A stretch of 64,000 bases of DNA from Paenibacillus donghaensis (GCF_002192415.1 NZ_CP021780.1:5766001-5830000), one strand, 5' to 3'; counted from the stretch's first letter, positions 33,497-42,841 are shown. Notes: a model not told the origin generated them from the sequence alone. A program made the numbers and translations.

Positions 33497-35296
33497 TTAC
33501 ACCAGCTGCTCTGTCATCTCCAGAAATTCCTGAATATCGGCTACCATCAGATCGGTCGCCCCCTGCCAGAAGTCCGGCTGGCTCAGATCGACACCCAGAT
33601 GCTTCTGTACGAGATTCTCCAATGTCATAACGCCGGTATCACGCAGCAGACTGTCGTATTTGTCAGCGAAGGACTGACCTTCCTGCAGGGCCAAGCGGTA
33701 CAATCCGGTACTGAACATATACCCTACTGTATACGGGAAGTTGTAGAATGGCACGTCCGAGATATAGAAGTGCAGCTTGGCCGCCCAGAAGTGGGGGTGA
33801 TATTCAGACAATATGCCGCAAAAGGCTTCCTTTTGCGCTTCCACCATAAGCGCTGACAGCTCTTCGGCGTTGACCAATCCTGTTTTGCGCTTCTCATAGA
33901 AGCGGGTCTCAAACAGGAAACGGGAGTGAATATTCATAAAGAAAGCTATGCTGTTCTGGATCTTGACTTCCAGCAGTGCCAGCTTCTCTTCAACATCCGT
34001 TGCCGCCTTAACCTGGGCATCGGATACGATGATTTCAGCAAAGGTGGAGGCCGTTTCAGCAACATTCATGGCATAGTTCTGGCTGAATGCCGGCAGGTCT
34101 TTTAGCAGGTAGGAGTGATAGGCATGCCCCAATTCATGGGCCAATGTCGAAACGTTGGATGCCGTGCCGCTGTAAGTCATGAATATGCGTGATTCCTTGC
34201 TCTCCGGGAAAGAAACACAGAATCCCCCTGGCCGTTTGCCGGGACGATCTTCCACTTCAATCCAATCCTTGTCGAAGGCATGTTCGGCAAACTCCGCCAT
34301 TTTGGGACTGAACTTGCGGAATTGCTCGACAATATCCTCGGCAGCCTTATCATAAGGAATTTTGCCGGACAGCTTGCCGATTGGCGCATCTACATCGACC
34401 CAGGAAAGGGAATCCTTCCCCAATAGCTTCGCCTTGCGTTCCAGGTAGGACACCAGCACCGGCTTGTTGCGGATAATTACATCCCACATGGTGGTCAGCG
34501 TGTCCTGGGACATGCGGTTAATGCTGAGCGGCTCCTTCAGCACATCGTCCCAGCCTCTGTTCTTGTAGAGGTTCAGGCGGAAGCCCGCAAGATGGTTCAG
34601 TGTATCAGCAGCATATTCCTCAGCACCGCTCCAGGCCTCTTCCCACTTGCGGAACATCAGCGCCCGCACCTCAGGATCAGCGTCATCGAGCTTGTTTGCC
34701 GCTTGTCCGACTGACAGCAGCTTCTCTTCACCGTCCTCCTCGAACGGGATTCTGATCGAGCTGACAATGGTTTCGTAATGGTCGCTCCAGCCGTGGTATC
34801 CATCCACCGCCAGCTCCAGCGCAAGCATCTCCAGCTCCGGACTCATCTTCTCACGGGCCAGGTCACGGCTCTCATTCAAGACAAAAGCAATCGGAGCAAT
34901 CTCCGGCCGGTTCACCCAGGCTTCCCATACGTCATCCGGCGTCTGGCGGAGCAGATTGTCGAATTGGGAGGTGATCCCTTCGTAGGCAGCACGCATACCC
35001 GTCACTCTGGAGGAGAGTCGCACCGCTCCCTTATCCTGCTGGTTCTGGGCTCCAAGACAATCTATGAACTGTGAAGCTTCTCCCAATCGTCCTGCGCAGC
35101 TCTGCAGCAGCTCGATTACAGGGTCCAGCGCCTTGGTTGCTTCCGCATCTGCAGGAGGTACGCTGTCCTTCACCTGCCCGCGCAGCTTTTCGATGTCCTG
35201 ATCCAGCTGCTGCAGGAAGCTCTCCAGCTCCGCAGAAGATGAGCCACCTGCATAGATGGTTTCCAGTTCCCATGTCAGTGATAATGGTTGCTTCAT
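33497..35296 (-). CDS. pepF: Oligoendopeptidase F (M3B metallopeptidase)
   Basis: A 599-residue cytosolic zinc peptidase that degrades oligopeptides of about 6-20 residues. The zinc motif is HELGHAYH (HEXXH, around residue 388), and the third-ligand Glu lies in NVAETASTFAEI about 25 residues later. The N-terminal helical PepF domain (about 110-180) is present. It is close to the family length of 560-600, so complete. The ATG at 35296 follows GGTGAC. It may help recycle peptides in growth or sporulation. Confidence 0.94.
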   Translation of the reverse strand: MKQPLSLTWELETIYAGGSSSAELESFLQQLDQDIEKLRGQVKDSVPPADAEATKALDPVIELLQSCAGRLGEASQFIDCLGAQNQQDKGAVRLSSRVTGMRAAYEGITSQFDNLLRQTPDDVWEAWVNRPEIAPIAFVLNESRDLAREKMSPELEMLALELAVDGYHGWSDHYETIVSSIRIPFEEDGEEKLLSVGQAANKLDDADPEVRALMFRKWEEAWSGAEEYAADTLNHLAGFRLNLYKNRGWDDVLKEPLSINRMSQDTLTTMWDVIIRNKPVLVSYLERKAKLLGKDSLSWVDVDAPIGKLSGKIPYDKAAEDIVEQFRKFSPKMAEFAEHAFDKDWIEVEDRPGKRPGGFCVSFPESKESRIFMTYSGTASNVSTLAHELGHAYHSYLLKDLPAFSQNYAMNVAETASTFAEIIVSDAQVKAATDVEEKLALLEVKIQNSIAFFMNIHSRFLFETRFYEKRKTGLVNAEELSALMVEAQKEAFCGILSEYHPHFWAAKLHFYISDVPFYNFPYTVGYMFSTGLYRLALQEGQSFADKYDSLLRDTGVMTLENLVQKHLGVDLSQPDFWQGATDLMVADIQEFLEMTEQLV

Positions 35297-35418
35297 ATGT
35301 TGTCACCATTCCTTCAATTAATTTTGGTGCATTGCTTTGAAATTGGCCCTTAGCCATGATAAAGTGAATACCTGCTCCATGCAGCTGATGCTGACTAAAC
35401 TTTTAGGAGGATTTCCAG

Positions 35419-35613
35419 ATGAAACCTTTGCAAATCTCCGCAGAAACGGCCGTAGCCTTATCCAAGCAATTGGGCGTTCCCCTGGAACATTTAATGCATA
35501 TGCCTCAACATATTTTGCTGCAAAAAATAGCTGAATTGTCCCGCAAGCCGGATACGGCACCGGATGTTAACGCAAACGACAGCTCCCCGGCCAGCGACAA
35601 GGAACCGCAATGA
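35419..35613 (+). CDS. yycC: YycC-like small protein
   Basis: 64 residues. The N-terminal 45 residues (PLQISAETAVALSKQLGVPL and HLMHMPQHILLQKIAEL) match the YycC family of unknown function. The C-terminal tail is Asp/Ser/Asn-rich and disordered. The ATG at 35419 follows AGGAGG. Its stop overlaps the next gene's start by four bases (ATGA), so the two are translationally coupled. Confidence 0.8.
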   Translation: MKPLQISAETAVALSKQLGVPLEHLMHMPQHILLQKIAELSRKPDTAPDVNANDSSPASDKEPQ

Positions 35614-35840
35614 TCCCGTTCAGCCATACCTGGCCTTATGACATCATTCTGGGAGATATGTATGTGCTCTCCTGCCCATTCTGCGACCGGGAGAACGTAC
35701 TGCTTCCCATGCGGCCGAAAGAGCTGCAGAGCGTGCGGGACGGTAAGAAAAAACTGCTGGTCTTTCCCTGCTGCAGTGCAAGTCCTACGGTAATCGACAA
35801 CGATGCCGACTATCTGTTATTTGACCGTGCTGTCCGCTGA
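35610..35840 (+). CDS. Small Cys-containing protein coupled to yycC
   Basis: 76 residues with CPFC (SCPFCDRENVLLPM) and a later Cys pair (FPCCS), which together could bind zinc as a small ribbon. No family is recognised. ATGA overlap with yycC gives strong context for its being real. A terminator follows 43 bases downstream. Confidence 0.68.
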   Translation: MIPFSHTWPYDIILGDMYVLSCPFCDRENVLLPMRPKELQSVRDGKKKLLVFPCCSASPTVIDNDADYLLFDRAVR

Positions 35841-35883
35841 TTGTCTCTCGAAAACCAGCCGCGGTATGGATCATCATTCACCC

Positions 35884-35922
35884 AAGCACAGAAGCTTGCA
35901 AGTATTGCTTCTGTGCTTGTTC
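35884..35922. terminator. Shared terminator between convergent genes
   Basis: AAGCACAGAAGC pairs with GCTTCTGTGCTT around an 11-base loop and lies between the yycC pair and the leftward DUF2225 gene. T-runs are short on both sides. Confidence 0.7.
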
Positions 35923-35939
35923 CCCGTGCCTGTTATTCT

Positions 35940-36647
35940 TCAGGTAGCAGAGTTCATTCCATTCGAATCCAGACCTTCTTCCCCGCGCATCTGTTCACGA
36001 AGGACAGCCCATTGCTCCCGGGCTGCGCGGATCATCGCCGCGTCGACGATCTTCTGGTCGTTGATGAGGCGGGAGAACCACTTCACGGCATCGGCGAGTT
36101 GACCGGTCCTGCGGTGCAGCTCGCCGATCAGATACATCAGCCGCGCATCATTGCCGTTGATCCCATCCCGCTCATACACTCGGATGTAAGCATCCAAGGA
36201 ATAGCTAAGAAAGCGCTGTTCCTGCTCCGTCTCGCCCCGGTACCGGTACAGCCAGGCAATATGGTGCAGCAGACTGGCGATGATACGGTCCTTGTCATTA
36301 ATACTCTGGGCGCAGATGAGCGCCAGCTTGTACGTCTCAAGCGCCGTCTCCCAGTTGCGCTCCAGGCCGAAGCTGTGCGGCTTCCAGCGCCTGCCCACCT
36401 GAGCAGTAAACGCCTTGCGCTGCTGCTCCGAGAGCTGCTCCGCAGAATTCTCAGTCGAAGCGAAGCCGCATTCCGGACAGACACGCACCACATAATAATC
36501 CGGATTCTCCGCCTTGTAATAGGAGCAGAAGTCGGCATCGCGGCGCACGGCTTTTTTGAGGCTGGGTCTTACCCGCGAGGTGGTAAATTCATGCTCGCAG
36601 TTACAGCATTTCACTTTAATCGAGTACAAGGGAATCAATTCTGGCAC
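35940..36647 (-). CDS. DUF2225 protein
   Basis: 235 residues. Two CXXC pairs near the N-terminus (KCCNCEHEFTTS and VCPECGFAST) form a likely zinc ribbon. A long all-helical, TPR-like region follows (about 90-220; KLALICAQSINDKD, YMIGELHRRTG-like repeats). This is the DUF2225 pattern seen across Bacilli and Clostridia; function unknown. The ATG at 36647 is preceded by GAAAGGAATG. It is followed upstream by the globin gene with a 32-base gap, so the two are probably one transcript. Confidence 0.85.
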   Translation of the reverse strand: MPELIPLYSIKVKCCNCEHEFTTSRVRPSLKKAVRRDADFCSYYKAENPDYYVVRVCPECGFASTENSAEQLSEQQRKAFTAQVGRRWKPHSFGLERNWETALETYKLALICAQSINDKDRIIASLLHHIAWLYRYRGETEQEQRFLSYSLDAYIRVYERDGINGNDARLMYLIGELHRRTGQLADAVKWFSRLINDQKIVDAAMIRAAREQWAVLREQMRGEEGLDSNGMNSAT

Positions 36648-36679
36648 AAGCCTTCATTCCTTTCACAATCAACCTCTCG

Positions 36680-37063
36680 CTATTCCACGGGCATGTTGAC
36701 AAAATGATGTGCAGGACCCGCAAGACGGCTGAGCACAAAAGAACGCAGCGGCTCCTCAACCCCGGTCTCCTCTAGAGCTTCCTTCATGCACAGCAGCCAA
36801 TCCTCAGCTCGCTGCGGGGTAATCGGCACGTGCATGTGACGCGCCCGCATCATTGGATGACCATGAAGCTCGGAATACAGCGGCCCCCCGCCAAAGAACT
36901 GTGTCAGGAACTGGTACTGCTTCTCAAGAACCGGGGTGATATCTTCAGGAAACAACGGACCCAGCTGCGGGTGCAACTGAACCTTGGCATAGAAAACTTC
37001 CACCAGACGGTGAAGTCCCTCAGCGCCCCCCAGATTCTCAAATATACTCTCATTGGAATTCAT
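36680..37063 (-). CDS. yjbI: Truncated hemoglobin, group II (YjbI type)
   Basis: A 127-residue 2-over-2 globin. Diagnostic features are ENLGGAEGLHRLVEVFYAKV, the B10/CD1 region (VQLHPQLGPLFPED), YQFLTQFFGGG, the proximal His in RARHMHVPIT and the G8 Trp (AEDWLLCMKEAL). Group II globins of this kind bind O2/NO or peroxide and guard against nitrosative or oxidative stress. In Bacillus, yjbI stands near spx-related redox genes; here the neighbour is DUF2225. The ATG at 37063 follows GGAGGAGC. Confidence 0.93.
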   Translation of the reverse strand: MNSNESIFENLGGAEGLHRLVEVFYAKVQLHPQLGPLFPEDITPVLEKQYQFLTQFFGGGPLYSELHGHPMMRARHMHVPITPQRAEDWLLCMKEALEETGVEEPLRSFVLSRLAGPAHHFVNMPVE

Positions 37064-37116
37064 TTGAACTTATCAGCTCCTCCGTGGTGTACAGTTGAAT
37101 GTTATTTTATTATACC

Positions 37117-37320
37117 AAGAAGAAACGGCTTCGTCGTCCTCTAACAAGAGGCGACATCCGTTTCTGCGGGAAATAGAAGAATAAAGTACCAGGTGAAACT
37201 TATACTTTCTCTATTTCAAGAAGAAACGGCTTCGTCGTCCTCTAACAAGAGGCGACATCCGTTTCTGCGGGAAATAGAAGAATTAAGGTTCAGGTGGAAC
37301 TTATACTTTCTCTATTTCAA
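37117..37320 (+). repeat. Family A repeats, tandem copies A5 and A6
   Basis: Two 101-103 bp copies lie head to tail (37117-37217, 37218-37320), nearly identical. The inner stem of the first hairpin is GTCG..CCTCT with AGAGG..CGAC, whereas copy A8 has GCCG with CGGC: a compensatory change. The second hairpin also changes on both sides. Confidence 0.9.
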
Positions 37321-37349
37321 AAAAATACGCCAAACAAAGTTTGGCGTAC
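37318..37349 (-). terminator. Leftward terminator of the 31-residue gene
   Basis: Leftward, TACGCCAAAC pairs with GTTTGGCGTA and is followed by seven T. It lies 12 bases after the stop of the small leftward frame. Confidence 0.85.
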
Positions 37350-37360
37350 TAAACATATTG

Positions 37361-37456
37361 TCAATAGGTCCGAAAGTCCTCATCACCTGGAGGAACGAGA
37401 GCGACCCGGATTACATATACAAAAGCACAAACCAGAACTCCGGCTACTACACTCAT
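37361..37456 (-). CDS. 31-residue single-pass membrane miniprotein
   Basis: The frame runs leftward from ATG 37456 to TGA 37361: MSVVAGVLVCAFVYVIR followed by a short charged tail (ALVPPGDEDFRTY). One hydrophobic helix spans residues 2-17. Support comes from a Shine-Dalgarno GGAG eight bases before the ATG, and a strong terminator 12 bases past the stop that serves no other gene. An alternative start two codons earlier is too close to the SD. The family is not recognised. Confidence 0.62.
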   Translation of the reverse strand: MSVVAGVLVCAFVYVIRVALVPPGDEDFRTY

Positions 37457-37651
37457 CACCATCACTCCATCCCTATTTATCGATATAACAGAGGTGTGCA
37501 TTAATTAATTTTATTTTACCATAATTTCAGGAGAATTGCATCGCCTTCTGAAAGCGTTTCCTCCTGTTTTTTATAGGGTTTGTCCGCTTTTTTGTGTGCT
37601 GTTTGTCCCCTTTTTGGCATACATCTAAGCATAGACCAGGAGGCGTTGCTT

Positions 37652-38938
37652 ATGAACCTGAGAAAAATGGGCGGCCTGCTGCTCGCGCTCGTTCTGGCCT
37701 CATGCATGGGGCTTATGCTGATCCATCCTGCGGCTTCGCTGGCCGCTGCCTTGCGCGGGCTGACCGTCTGGTGGGACGTGCTGTTCCCCTCCCTCTTCCC
37801 TTTCTTCGTCATTTCTGAAATTATGCTGGGACTCGGTGTGGTTCACCTGTTCGGTGCCCTGCTGGACCCGCTGATGCGTCCGCTGTTCGGCATTCCGGGC
37901 AGCGGCGGTTTCGTTGCCGCCATGGGTTATGTCTCAGGTTACCCGATTGGCGCAAAACTAACGGCCAAACTGCGTGAGCAGAAGCTTGTCAACCGCATTG
38001 AAGGGGAGCGGCTGGTCGCTTTCACAACCTCATCCGACCCGATCTTTCTGCTCGGGGCAGTATCCGTCGGCTTCTTCCATGACGCATCTCTCGGCTGGAT
38101 TCTTGCGCTCTCCCACTACGGCAGCGGCCTGCTTGTCGGGTTGCTGATGTCCTTCCATGGACGCAAGGAAGAGGCGGCGGCCACAGCAAGTACAGAACAG
38201 CCTGCCGGAACACTGCACGCAACCGAAAAACAAGCGGTCACTGCACCCCCCTCCAGTCCCGGAAGGCTGCGCACGGCCCTCTCTTCAATGGCAGAAGCCC
38301 GCCGCAGGGATGGCCGCAGTCTCGGCGAGCTGCTGAACGGGGCTTTGCAGTCTTCATTACAGCTTATTATTGTCGTAGGAGGCCTGGTTGTATTCTTCAA
38401 TGTACTGATGGAGCTGCTGGCGCGTGCCGGAATCATGTCCGGGCTGTTTGGCTTCGCGGGATGGCTGCTCTCCGCGGCAGGCTTTCCGCCCGCGCTCGGG
38501 CCGGCGCTGACCGGCGGCTTCTTCGAGGTTACACTGGGGGCGCGTTTGGCAGGCGAAGCCGCGCGGTCCATCCCGCTGCAGTTCAAGGTGGCTGCAGCCG
38601 CCTTCATCCTCTCCTGGGGCGGCCTGTCGGTGCATGCCCAGGTGGCCAGCATCCTGAACGGCACCGGGCTGCGCTATCTGCCGTTCATGGCAGCGCGCCT
38701 GATGCATGCCGTACTCGCCGCAGCAGCCGTGCTGCTGCTCTGGCGCCCTGTTATGGGCGCTCCGCTGCCCACCTGGCTAAGCCTGTCTCCGGCAGGGATG
38801 AATCCCGCCGCTTCCGGCTTCGCGGCCAGGCTGGCCCTGCTGGGGGTCCTGCTGGCCGCTGCACTGCTGCTGTCGCTGCTTCTGCAGCCAGGCATCGCCT
38901 GGCTGCAGAAGCTTCGCAGCAGCGGCAAGTCTGCCTGA
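37652..38938 (+). CDS. ylbJ: Sporulation integral membrane protein YlbJ
   Basis: 428 residues with eight or more helices. The family signature region is VLFPSLFPFFVISEIMLGLG, then IPGSGGFVAAMGYVSGYPIG and the SDPIFLLGAVSVGF segment. A hydrophilic Ala/Thr/Glu-rich loop (about 172-225) separates the halves. YlbJ belongs to the nucleoside-transporter-like Gate superfamily and is required for spore cortex formation. A sigma-E-like -10 (CATACATCT) starts at 37618, but no clear -35 is seen. The ATG at 37652 follows AGGAGG. Confidence 0.92.
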   Translation: MNLRKMGGLLLALVLASCMGLMLIHPAASLAAALRGLTVWWDVLFPSLFPFFVISEIMLGLGVVHLFGALLDPLMRPLFGIPGSGGFVAAMGYVSGYPIGAKLTAKLREQKLVNRIEGERLVAFTTSSDPIFLLGAVSVGFFHDASLGWILALSHYGSGLLVGLLMSFHGRKEEAAATASTEQPAGTLHATEKQAVTAPPSSPGRLRTALSSMAEARRRDGRSLGELLNGALQSSLQLIIVVGGLVVFFNVLMELLARAGIMSGLFGFAGWLLSAAGFPPALGPALTGGFFEVTLGARLAGEAARSIPLQFKVAAAAFILSWGGLSVHAQVASILNGTGLRYLPFMAARLMHAVLAAAAVLLLWRPVMGAPLPTWLSLSPAGMNPAASGFAARLALLGVLLAAALLLSLLLQPGIAWLQKLRSSGKSA

Positions 38939-39046
38939 ACGGATTCCCCTGGCCGCTTTTCTTTTTATAGCTGTAAATATTGTGTTCCGTGCCCAGATTG
39001 ATTATGATCGGTGTATGACTGAATTATACAAAGGAGCTCATACATC

Positions 39047-39850
39047 TTGAGATATTATGTTCTGGACCGCGGTGATGAACTGTCTATCCAACTTGCGGAG
39101 CAATTTCACAAGCTGGCGGCAGAACGTAACCTGGAGCTTGATGCCAAATCTCCGGAGATTGTCATCTCCATCGGGGGCGATGGGACCATGCTCCATGCCT
39201 TTCACACCTTTATTGACCAGATTCCGAATCTGGCCTTCGTTGGTGTGCATACGGGCCATCTGGGCTTCTATGCCGATTGGCAGGCTGAAGAGCTGCCGAC
39301 CCTGATTGATTACATGTGCGGCATAGGAGATGCCAAGCCGCATAAGGCGCGAATGGTGCAATATCCGCTGCTGGAGCTGGAGATCCACAAGAAGTCGGGG
39401 TCTACCTCCCATATTGCTCTCAATGAGTTCACCCTTAAAGGGGTTGACGGTACTGTCGTCATTCAGATTGACATTAATGATGTTACCTTTGAGATGTTCC
39501 GGGGCGACGGAATCTGTGTCTCCACACCATCAGGCAGCACCGCATACAACAAGAGCCTTGGCGGAGCCATGGTGCATCCCTCCATTGAAGCCCTGCAGAT
39601 CTCTGAAATCGCATCGATTAACAACCGTGTATTCCGTACCATGGGTTCGCCACTACTGCTGCCCAAGCACCACCACTGCGATATTTTCTCTCGCAAGGAA
39701 CAAAGGCTGCTGCTCACCGTGGATCATGTAAACATCCCAGTCGATGATCTGATCTCCGTTCGCTGCCAGGTGTCGGACAAGAAGATCAGCTTCGCCAGAT
39801 ACCGTCCGTTTCCGTTCTGGAACCGCGTGCGTGAAGCTTTCCTCGTCTAG
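39047..39850 (+). CDS. nadK: NAD kinase
   Basis: A 267-residue ATP-NAD kinase producing NADP. Conserved motifs are SIGGDGTMLHAF (GGDGT, catalytic Asp), GVHTGHLGFYADW, the NE/S-like segment ALNEFTL and TPSGSTAYNKSLGG. It starts at TTG (39047) behind AAAGGAGCTC. The length fits the shorter Bacillus NadK type. Monocistronic, with its own terminator. Confidence 0.95.
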   Translation: MRYYVLDRGDELSIQLAEQFHKLAAERNLELDAKSPEIVISIGGDGTMLHAFHTFIDQIPNLAFVGVHTGHLGFYADWQAEELPTLIDYMCGIGDAKPHKARMVQYPLLELEIHKKSGSTSHIALNEFTLKGVDGTVVIQIDINDVTFEMFRGDGICVSTPSGSTAYNKSLGGAMVHPSIEALQISEIASINNRVFRTMGSPLLLPKHHHCDIFSRKEQRLLLTVDHVNIPVDDLISVRCQVSDKKISFARYRPFPFWNRVREAFLV

Positions 39851-39929
39851 CGGCGGCCGCAAGGCAAGTAAGCTTCTGCCATAAAGAGCTGCACTGCAAG
39901 ATAACCCAACCCTGCACAGTCAGGATAAA

Positions 39930-39961
39930 GGCCGGAGAACGTAGTTTCCCGGTCTTTTCTG
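39930..39961 (+). terminator. Terminator of nadK
   Basis: GGCCGG-GAAC pairs with GTTT-CCGGTC and is followed by TTTTC. Confidence 0.75.
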
Positions 39962-40010
39962 CGCTGTAATATTTTTTACCCAACTAGGCAGTACAGCTGA
40001 CATGATTGGA

Positions 40011-40039
40011 TAGACTGGACACCAAGCGAATGGTATAAT
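40011..40039 (+). promoter_or_regulatory. Promoter of the stalk-domain/CtpA pair
   Basis: -35 TAGACT (40011-40016), extended -10 TGGTATAAT (TATAAT 40034-40039), spacing 17; 45 bases before the TTG start. Confidence 0.75.
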
Positions 40040-40083
40040 GAGGCTATTTTACAAAACGTTACATATTAAAGGAGAGAACACTG

Positions 40084-41247
40084 TTGAGAAAAATTTTATC
40101 GATCTTAAGCATAGGTCTGCTGGCTCTGATGCTGGCTGTTCCCGCTTCTGCTGCTGCCAAGCCTATTGCTGTGTACATTAACGGCAGCAAGGTTTCCTTC
40201 CCGGCAGGTTCTCCTTATCTGAAGAATAATGCTGTGCTGGTTCCATTTCGGGTGATCTTTGAGCAGCTTGGACTTCAAGTGTTATGGAACCCAGCAACGG
40301 CCACAGTGACCGGCACAAGTGCCGACTTGTCCGTCTCGCTTAAGGTAGGAAACAGTCGGGCAACCGTGAATGGAATCGCCAAAACGCTGAGCGCCGTACC
40401 TGTATCCTCAGCTGGCACCACCTATGTTCCGCTGCGTTTCATCGCTGAAGCGACCGGTGGCACGGCAGTATGGAATCCCGCAAGCCAAAGTGTCCAGATT
40501 ACAACCAAGCAGGCCACTGCGGAAGACAAGGCCGCTATCAAGGCGCTGATCACGTTGTCCAACCAATATTTCAATGAGGAGAAAGCCAAAGAATTCTATT
40601 CCCTGATGGATTCCTCACAAACCTACGTTGAAGCCATTGCCGACCTGGACGCCTCCTTTAAGGAATATAATCTCAAAAGCACGATCGAAAGCTTCGAGAT
40701 TATCGATCTGAAGCCAAATGAAGCTACGATATACGCCGTAGAATCGCTGCGCCGGGTCAGTGGTCCGTATACTCCCGATGAGGAGGATGAGTACCTGTAT
40801 ACGCTGATCCGTGAGAAGGACGGCTGGAGAATATCCTCTGTAGAATCCCAGAACAGCAAAATTCTGCTCACGCGGGAAGAAGCCATGAAGAGTGTGACCG
40901 TACCTCAGGCTGACGCGGACGCCATCAAGGCTACGATCAACCAGTATTACAAATCCCTGAATGACCAGAGCCCGGCAGGCGTAATGGCGGCCATGACCTC
41001 CTACGGGGAGGAATATGATGCTTCCGCGCAAGCAAATCTGGAGGACTTCTTCGCCACATACGACATTACTTATACTACAGGCGTCACCAATATTTATTAT
41101 TATAGCGACAAGAACGCGGCCATTTATGTCGAAAACACGGCCAAGGAGTCCGGTGACTCCCAAACCTATGAGCAGGGCAATATTTTTATTCTGTCCAAAA
41201 GCGACAACGGCTCCTGGACCATCGATGACTTCAATAATATATTCTAA
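40084..41247 (+). CDS. Secreted protein with copper amine oxidase N-terminal (stalk) domain
   Basis: 387 residues. The signal peptide ends near ASAAAK (about residue 24). The copper amine oxidase N-terminal-like domain follows: VYINGSKVSF, VLVPFRVIFEQLGLQVLWN, TTYVPLRFIAEATGGTAVWN (about 28-140). Two tandem NTF2-like/DUF domains then cover about 150-265 and 275-387 (each begins with DAIKATINQYYKSLND-like sequence). Such stalk domains are abundant in Paenibacillus cell-surface proteins and may bind wall polymers. No catalytic copper ligands are implied. Starts at TTG behind AAAGGAG. The CtpA-type protease follows after 56 bases. Confidence 0.85.
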   Translation: MRKILSILSIGLLALMLAVPASAAAKPIAVYINGSKVSFPAGSPYLKNNAVLVPFRVIFEQLGLQVLWNPATATVTGTSADLSVSLKVGNSRATVNGIAKTLSAVPVSSAGTTYVPLRFIAEATGGTAVWNPASQSVQITTKQATAEDKAAIKALITLSNQYFNEEKAKEFYSLMDSSQTYVEAIADLDASFKEYNLKSTIESFEIIDLKPNEATIYAVESLRRVSGPYTPDEEDEYLYTLIREKDGWRISSVESQNSKILLTREEAMKSVTVPQADADAIKATINQYYKSLNDQSPAGVMAAMTSYGEEYDASAQANLEDFFATYDITYTTGVTNIYYYSDKNAAIYVENTAKESGDSQTYEQGNIFILSKSDNGSWTIDDFNNIF

Positions 41248-41303
41248 ACTATTCGAGTAATCATCCCACTTCCTACAATATTATACAAAGGATGTATGTA
41301 CAC

Positions 41304-42740
41304 ATGAAATCGAATAAAGTATTAACCGCCTTCCTCAGCGGTTGTCTGGCCTTATCAATCATCCTGACACCGGCAGCCTCTGCTGCCGGTGAAGAGCAGG
41401 CCGCTACGGACCTGGACCTCGTGCAAGAGGTGCTGAACAATCTTGAAACCTATAACCTGTCAGGGGTTGACCGGGATACGCTGATCCGGGGAGCCATTGA
41501 CGGCATGGTGAACACGCTTGAAGACCCCTACAGCGTATATTTCGACAATCAGGAGGCCGCTGATTTCGGACACCAGGTCGATCTTGAATATGTCGGAATT
41601 GGCGTGAGGCTTCAGTACACGGCCAATGAGGTGTACATCGAAGAGGTATTCGCTGCTTCCCCTGCCGAGAAAGCCGGCCTGAAACGCGGCGACAGCCTTC
41701 TGAAGATTAACGGAGTGCGGATTCAAGATACCGCAGGCGATGAGCTCTCCGGGGCTGCAGGCTCCCAGGTCACGCTGCTGGTTCAGCGGGGCCAGGTCAC
41801 CAAATCGTTCAAGGTAACCCGGAGTGAGATTGCATCCATCTCGGTAACCTCTTCCATGGTCGGTCCCAAAATCGCCTACGTGACCATCAGCGGCTTCACG
41901 CAAACGGCAGGCACTGAGTTTGTTGCCGCGCTTAACAAGATGCGGGCTGCGGGCATGAAGTCCATGGTGCTTGACCTGCGCGATAATCCCGGCGGATACA
42001 TGGATGCGGCCGTGGATATTGCCGAACATTTCATGGACAAGGGCATAATGATGTATACGGCGGACAACAGCGGCACATTGAAGCCGGTAACTATCACCAA
42101 GGGCAGCAAGATCGGCGTACCCGTTGTGATTCTGACCAACGCCAATACAGCCAGTGCCGCCGAGGCGCTTACGGGCGCGCTGCGGGACAATAAGCTGGCT
42201 ACGGTTGTAGGAACCACCTCATTCGGCAAAGCCCGCATTCAGAGCCTGCTGCCCATCTCCAATGGCGACATGCTGAAGCTGACCACGGATAAATATCTGA
42301 CGCCGAATAAGGAAGACTTCAACCATATCGGGTTGGCCCCGGACATCAAGGTGGAAGGCTCGGCCGCCCAGCTAATCACTGCGATGCAGATCGCCGGCAT
42401 GAGCAGTATTGAAGCCACAGGCGACAATCATATCATGAGCCTTAACGGCATTCCTTTTGCCGGCAATCTGGGACTGGTGCGCAAAGGAAATCTGACCTAT
42501 GCCTCTTCCCGGGTGCTAACCGCACTTGTGGAGGGCGAAGTGACTTGGGATGCCAAGAACAAGAAAGTTATCGTTACGAACGGCGCAGGAGCCACGTCCG
42601 GCTTCAGCCTCGCTTCCAAGGATGCGCTATACCAGAATCAGGGGAGCTACATTGAGCTGAGTGCCTTCAGCAAGAAGTTTCCACAGCTGACCTGGAGCTA
42701 TAATGCGGCTCAGAATCTGTTGAAGCTTGCCGTAAAATAA
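41304..42740 (+). CDS. S41 C-terminal-processing protease (CtpA type) with a stalk-like C-terminus
   Basis: 478 residues. Signal peptide 1-27 (TPAASAAGEE), then the S41 N-terminal helices, a PDZ domain (about 90-175; GIGVRLQY, GLKRGDSLLKING) and the catalytic core with Ser284 (NTASAAEAL) and Lys309 (TSFGKARIQ), the Ser-Lys dyad. The last 90 residues are a copper amine oxidase N-terminal-like repeat, matching the domain of the upstream gene. The ATG at 41304 was chosen because the earlier ATG at 41292 overlaps the ribosome site. It would trim secreted or membrane proteins outside the cell. Confidence 0.9.
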   Translation: MKSNKVLTAFLSGCLALSIILTPAASAAGEEQAATDLDLVQEVLNNLETYNLSGVDRDTLIRGAIDGMVNTLEDPYSVYFDNQEAADFGHQVDLEYVGIGVRLQYTANEVYIEEVFAASPAEKAGLKRGDSLLKINGVRIQDTAGDELSGAAGSQVTLLVQRGQVTKSFKVTRSEIASISVTSSMVGPKIAYVTISGFTQTAGTEFVAALNKMRAAGMKSMVLDLRDNPGGYMDAAVDIAEHFMDKGIMMYTADNSGTLKPVTITKGSKIGVPVVILTNANTASAAEALTGALRDNKLATVVGTTSFGKARIQSLLPISNGDMLKLTTDKYLTPNKEDFNHIGLAPDIKVEGSAAQLITAMQIAGMSSIEATGDNHIMSLNGIPFAGNLGLVRKGNLTYASSRVLTALVEGEVTWDAKNKKVIVTNGAGATSGFSLASKDALYQNQGSYIELSAFSKKFPQLTWSYNAAQNLLKLAVK

Positions 42741-42780
42741 AGCAAAATGCACTTATGGGATACTAAACAAATAATCAAAC

Positions 42781-42823
42781 AAAAAACCAGCAAGTCTCCG
42801 GTAGGGAGGTTTGCTGGTTTTTG
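42781..42823. terminator. Bidirectional terminator
   Basis: AAAAAACCAGCAA pairs with TTGCTGGTTTTT. It serves the CtpA gene on the right strand and yutD on the left strand. Confidence 0.92.
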
Positions 42824-42841
42824 TATGTGCTTGGGTCCCGT

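Noticed and set aside
37193..37504. Rightward frame of about 100 codons across repeat A6.
   Set aside because: It begins inside a repeat, lacks a ribosome site and runs antisense to the miniprotein gene and its terminator.
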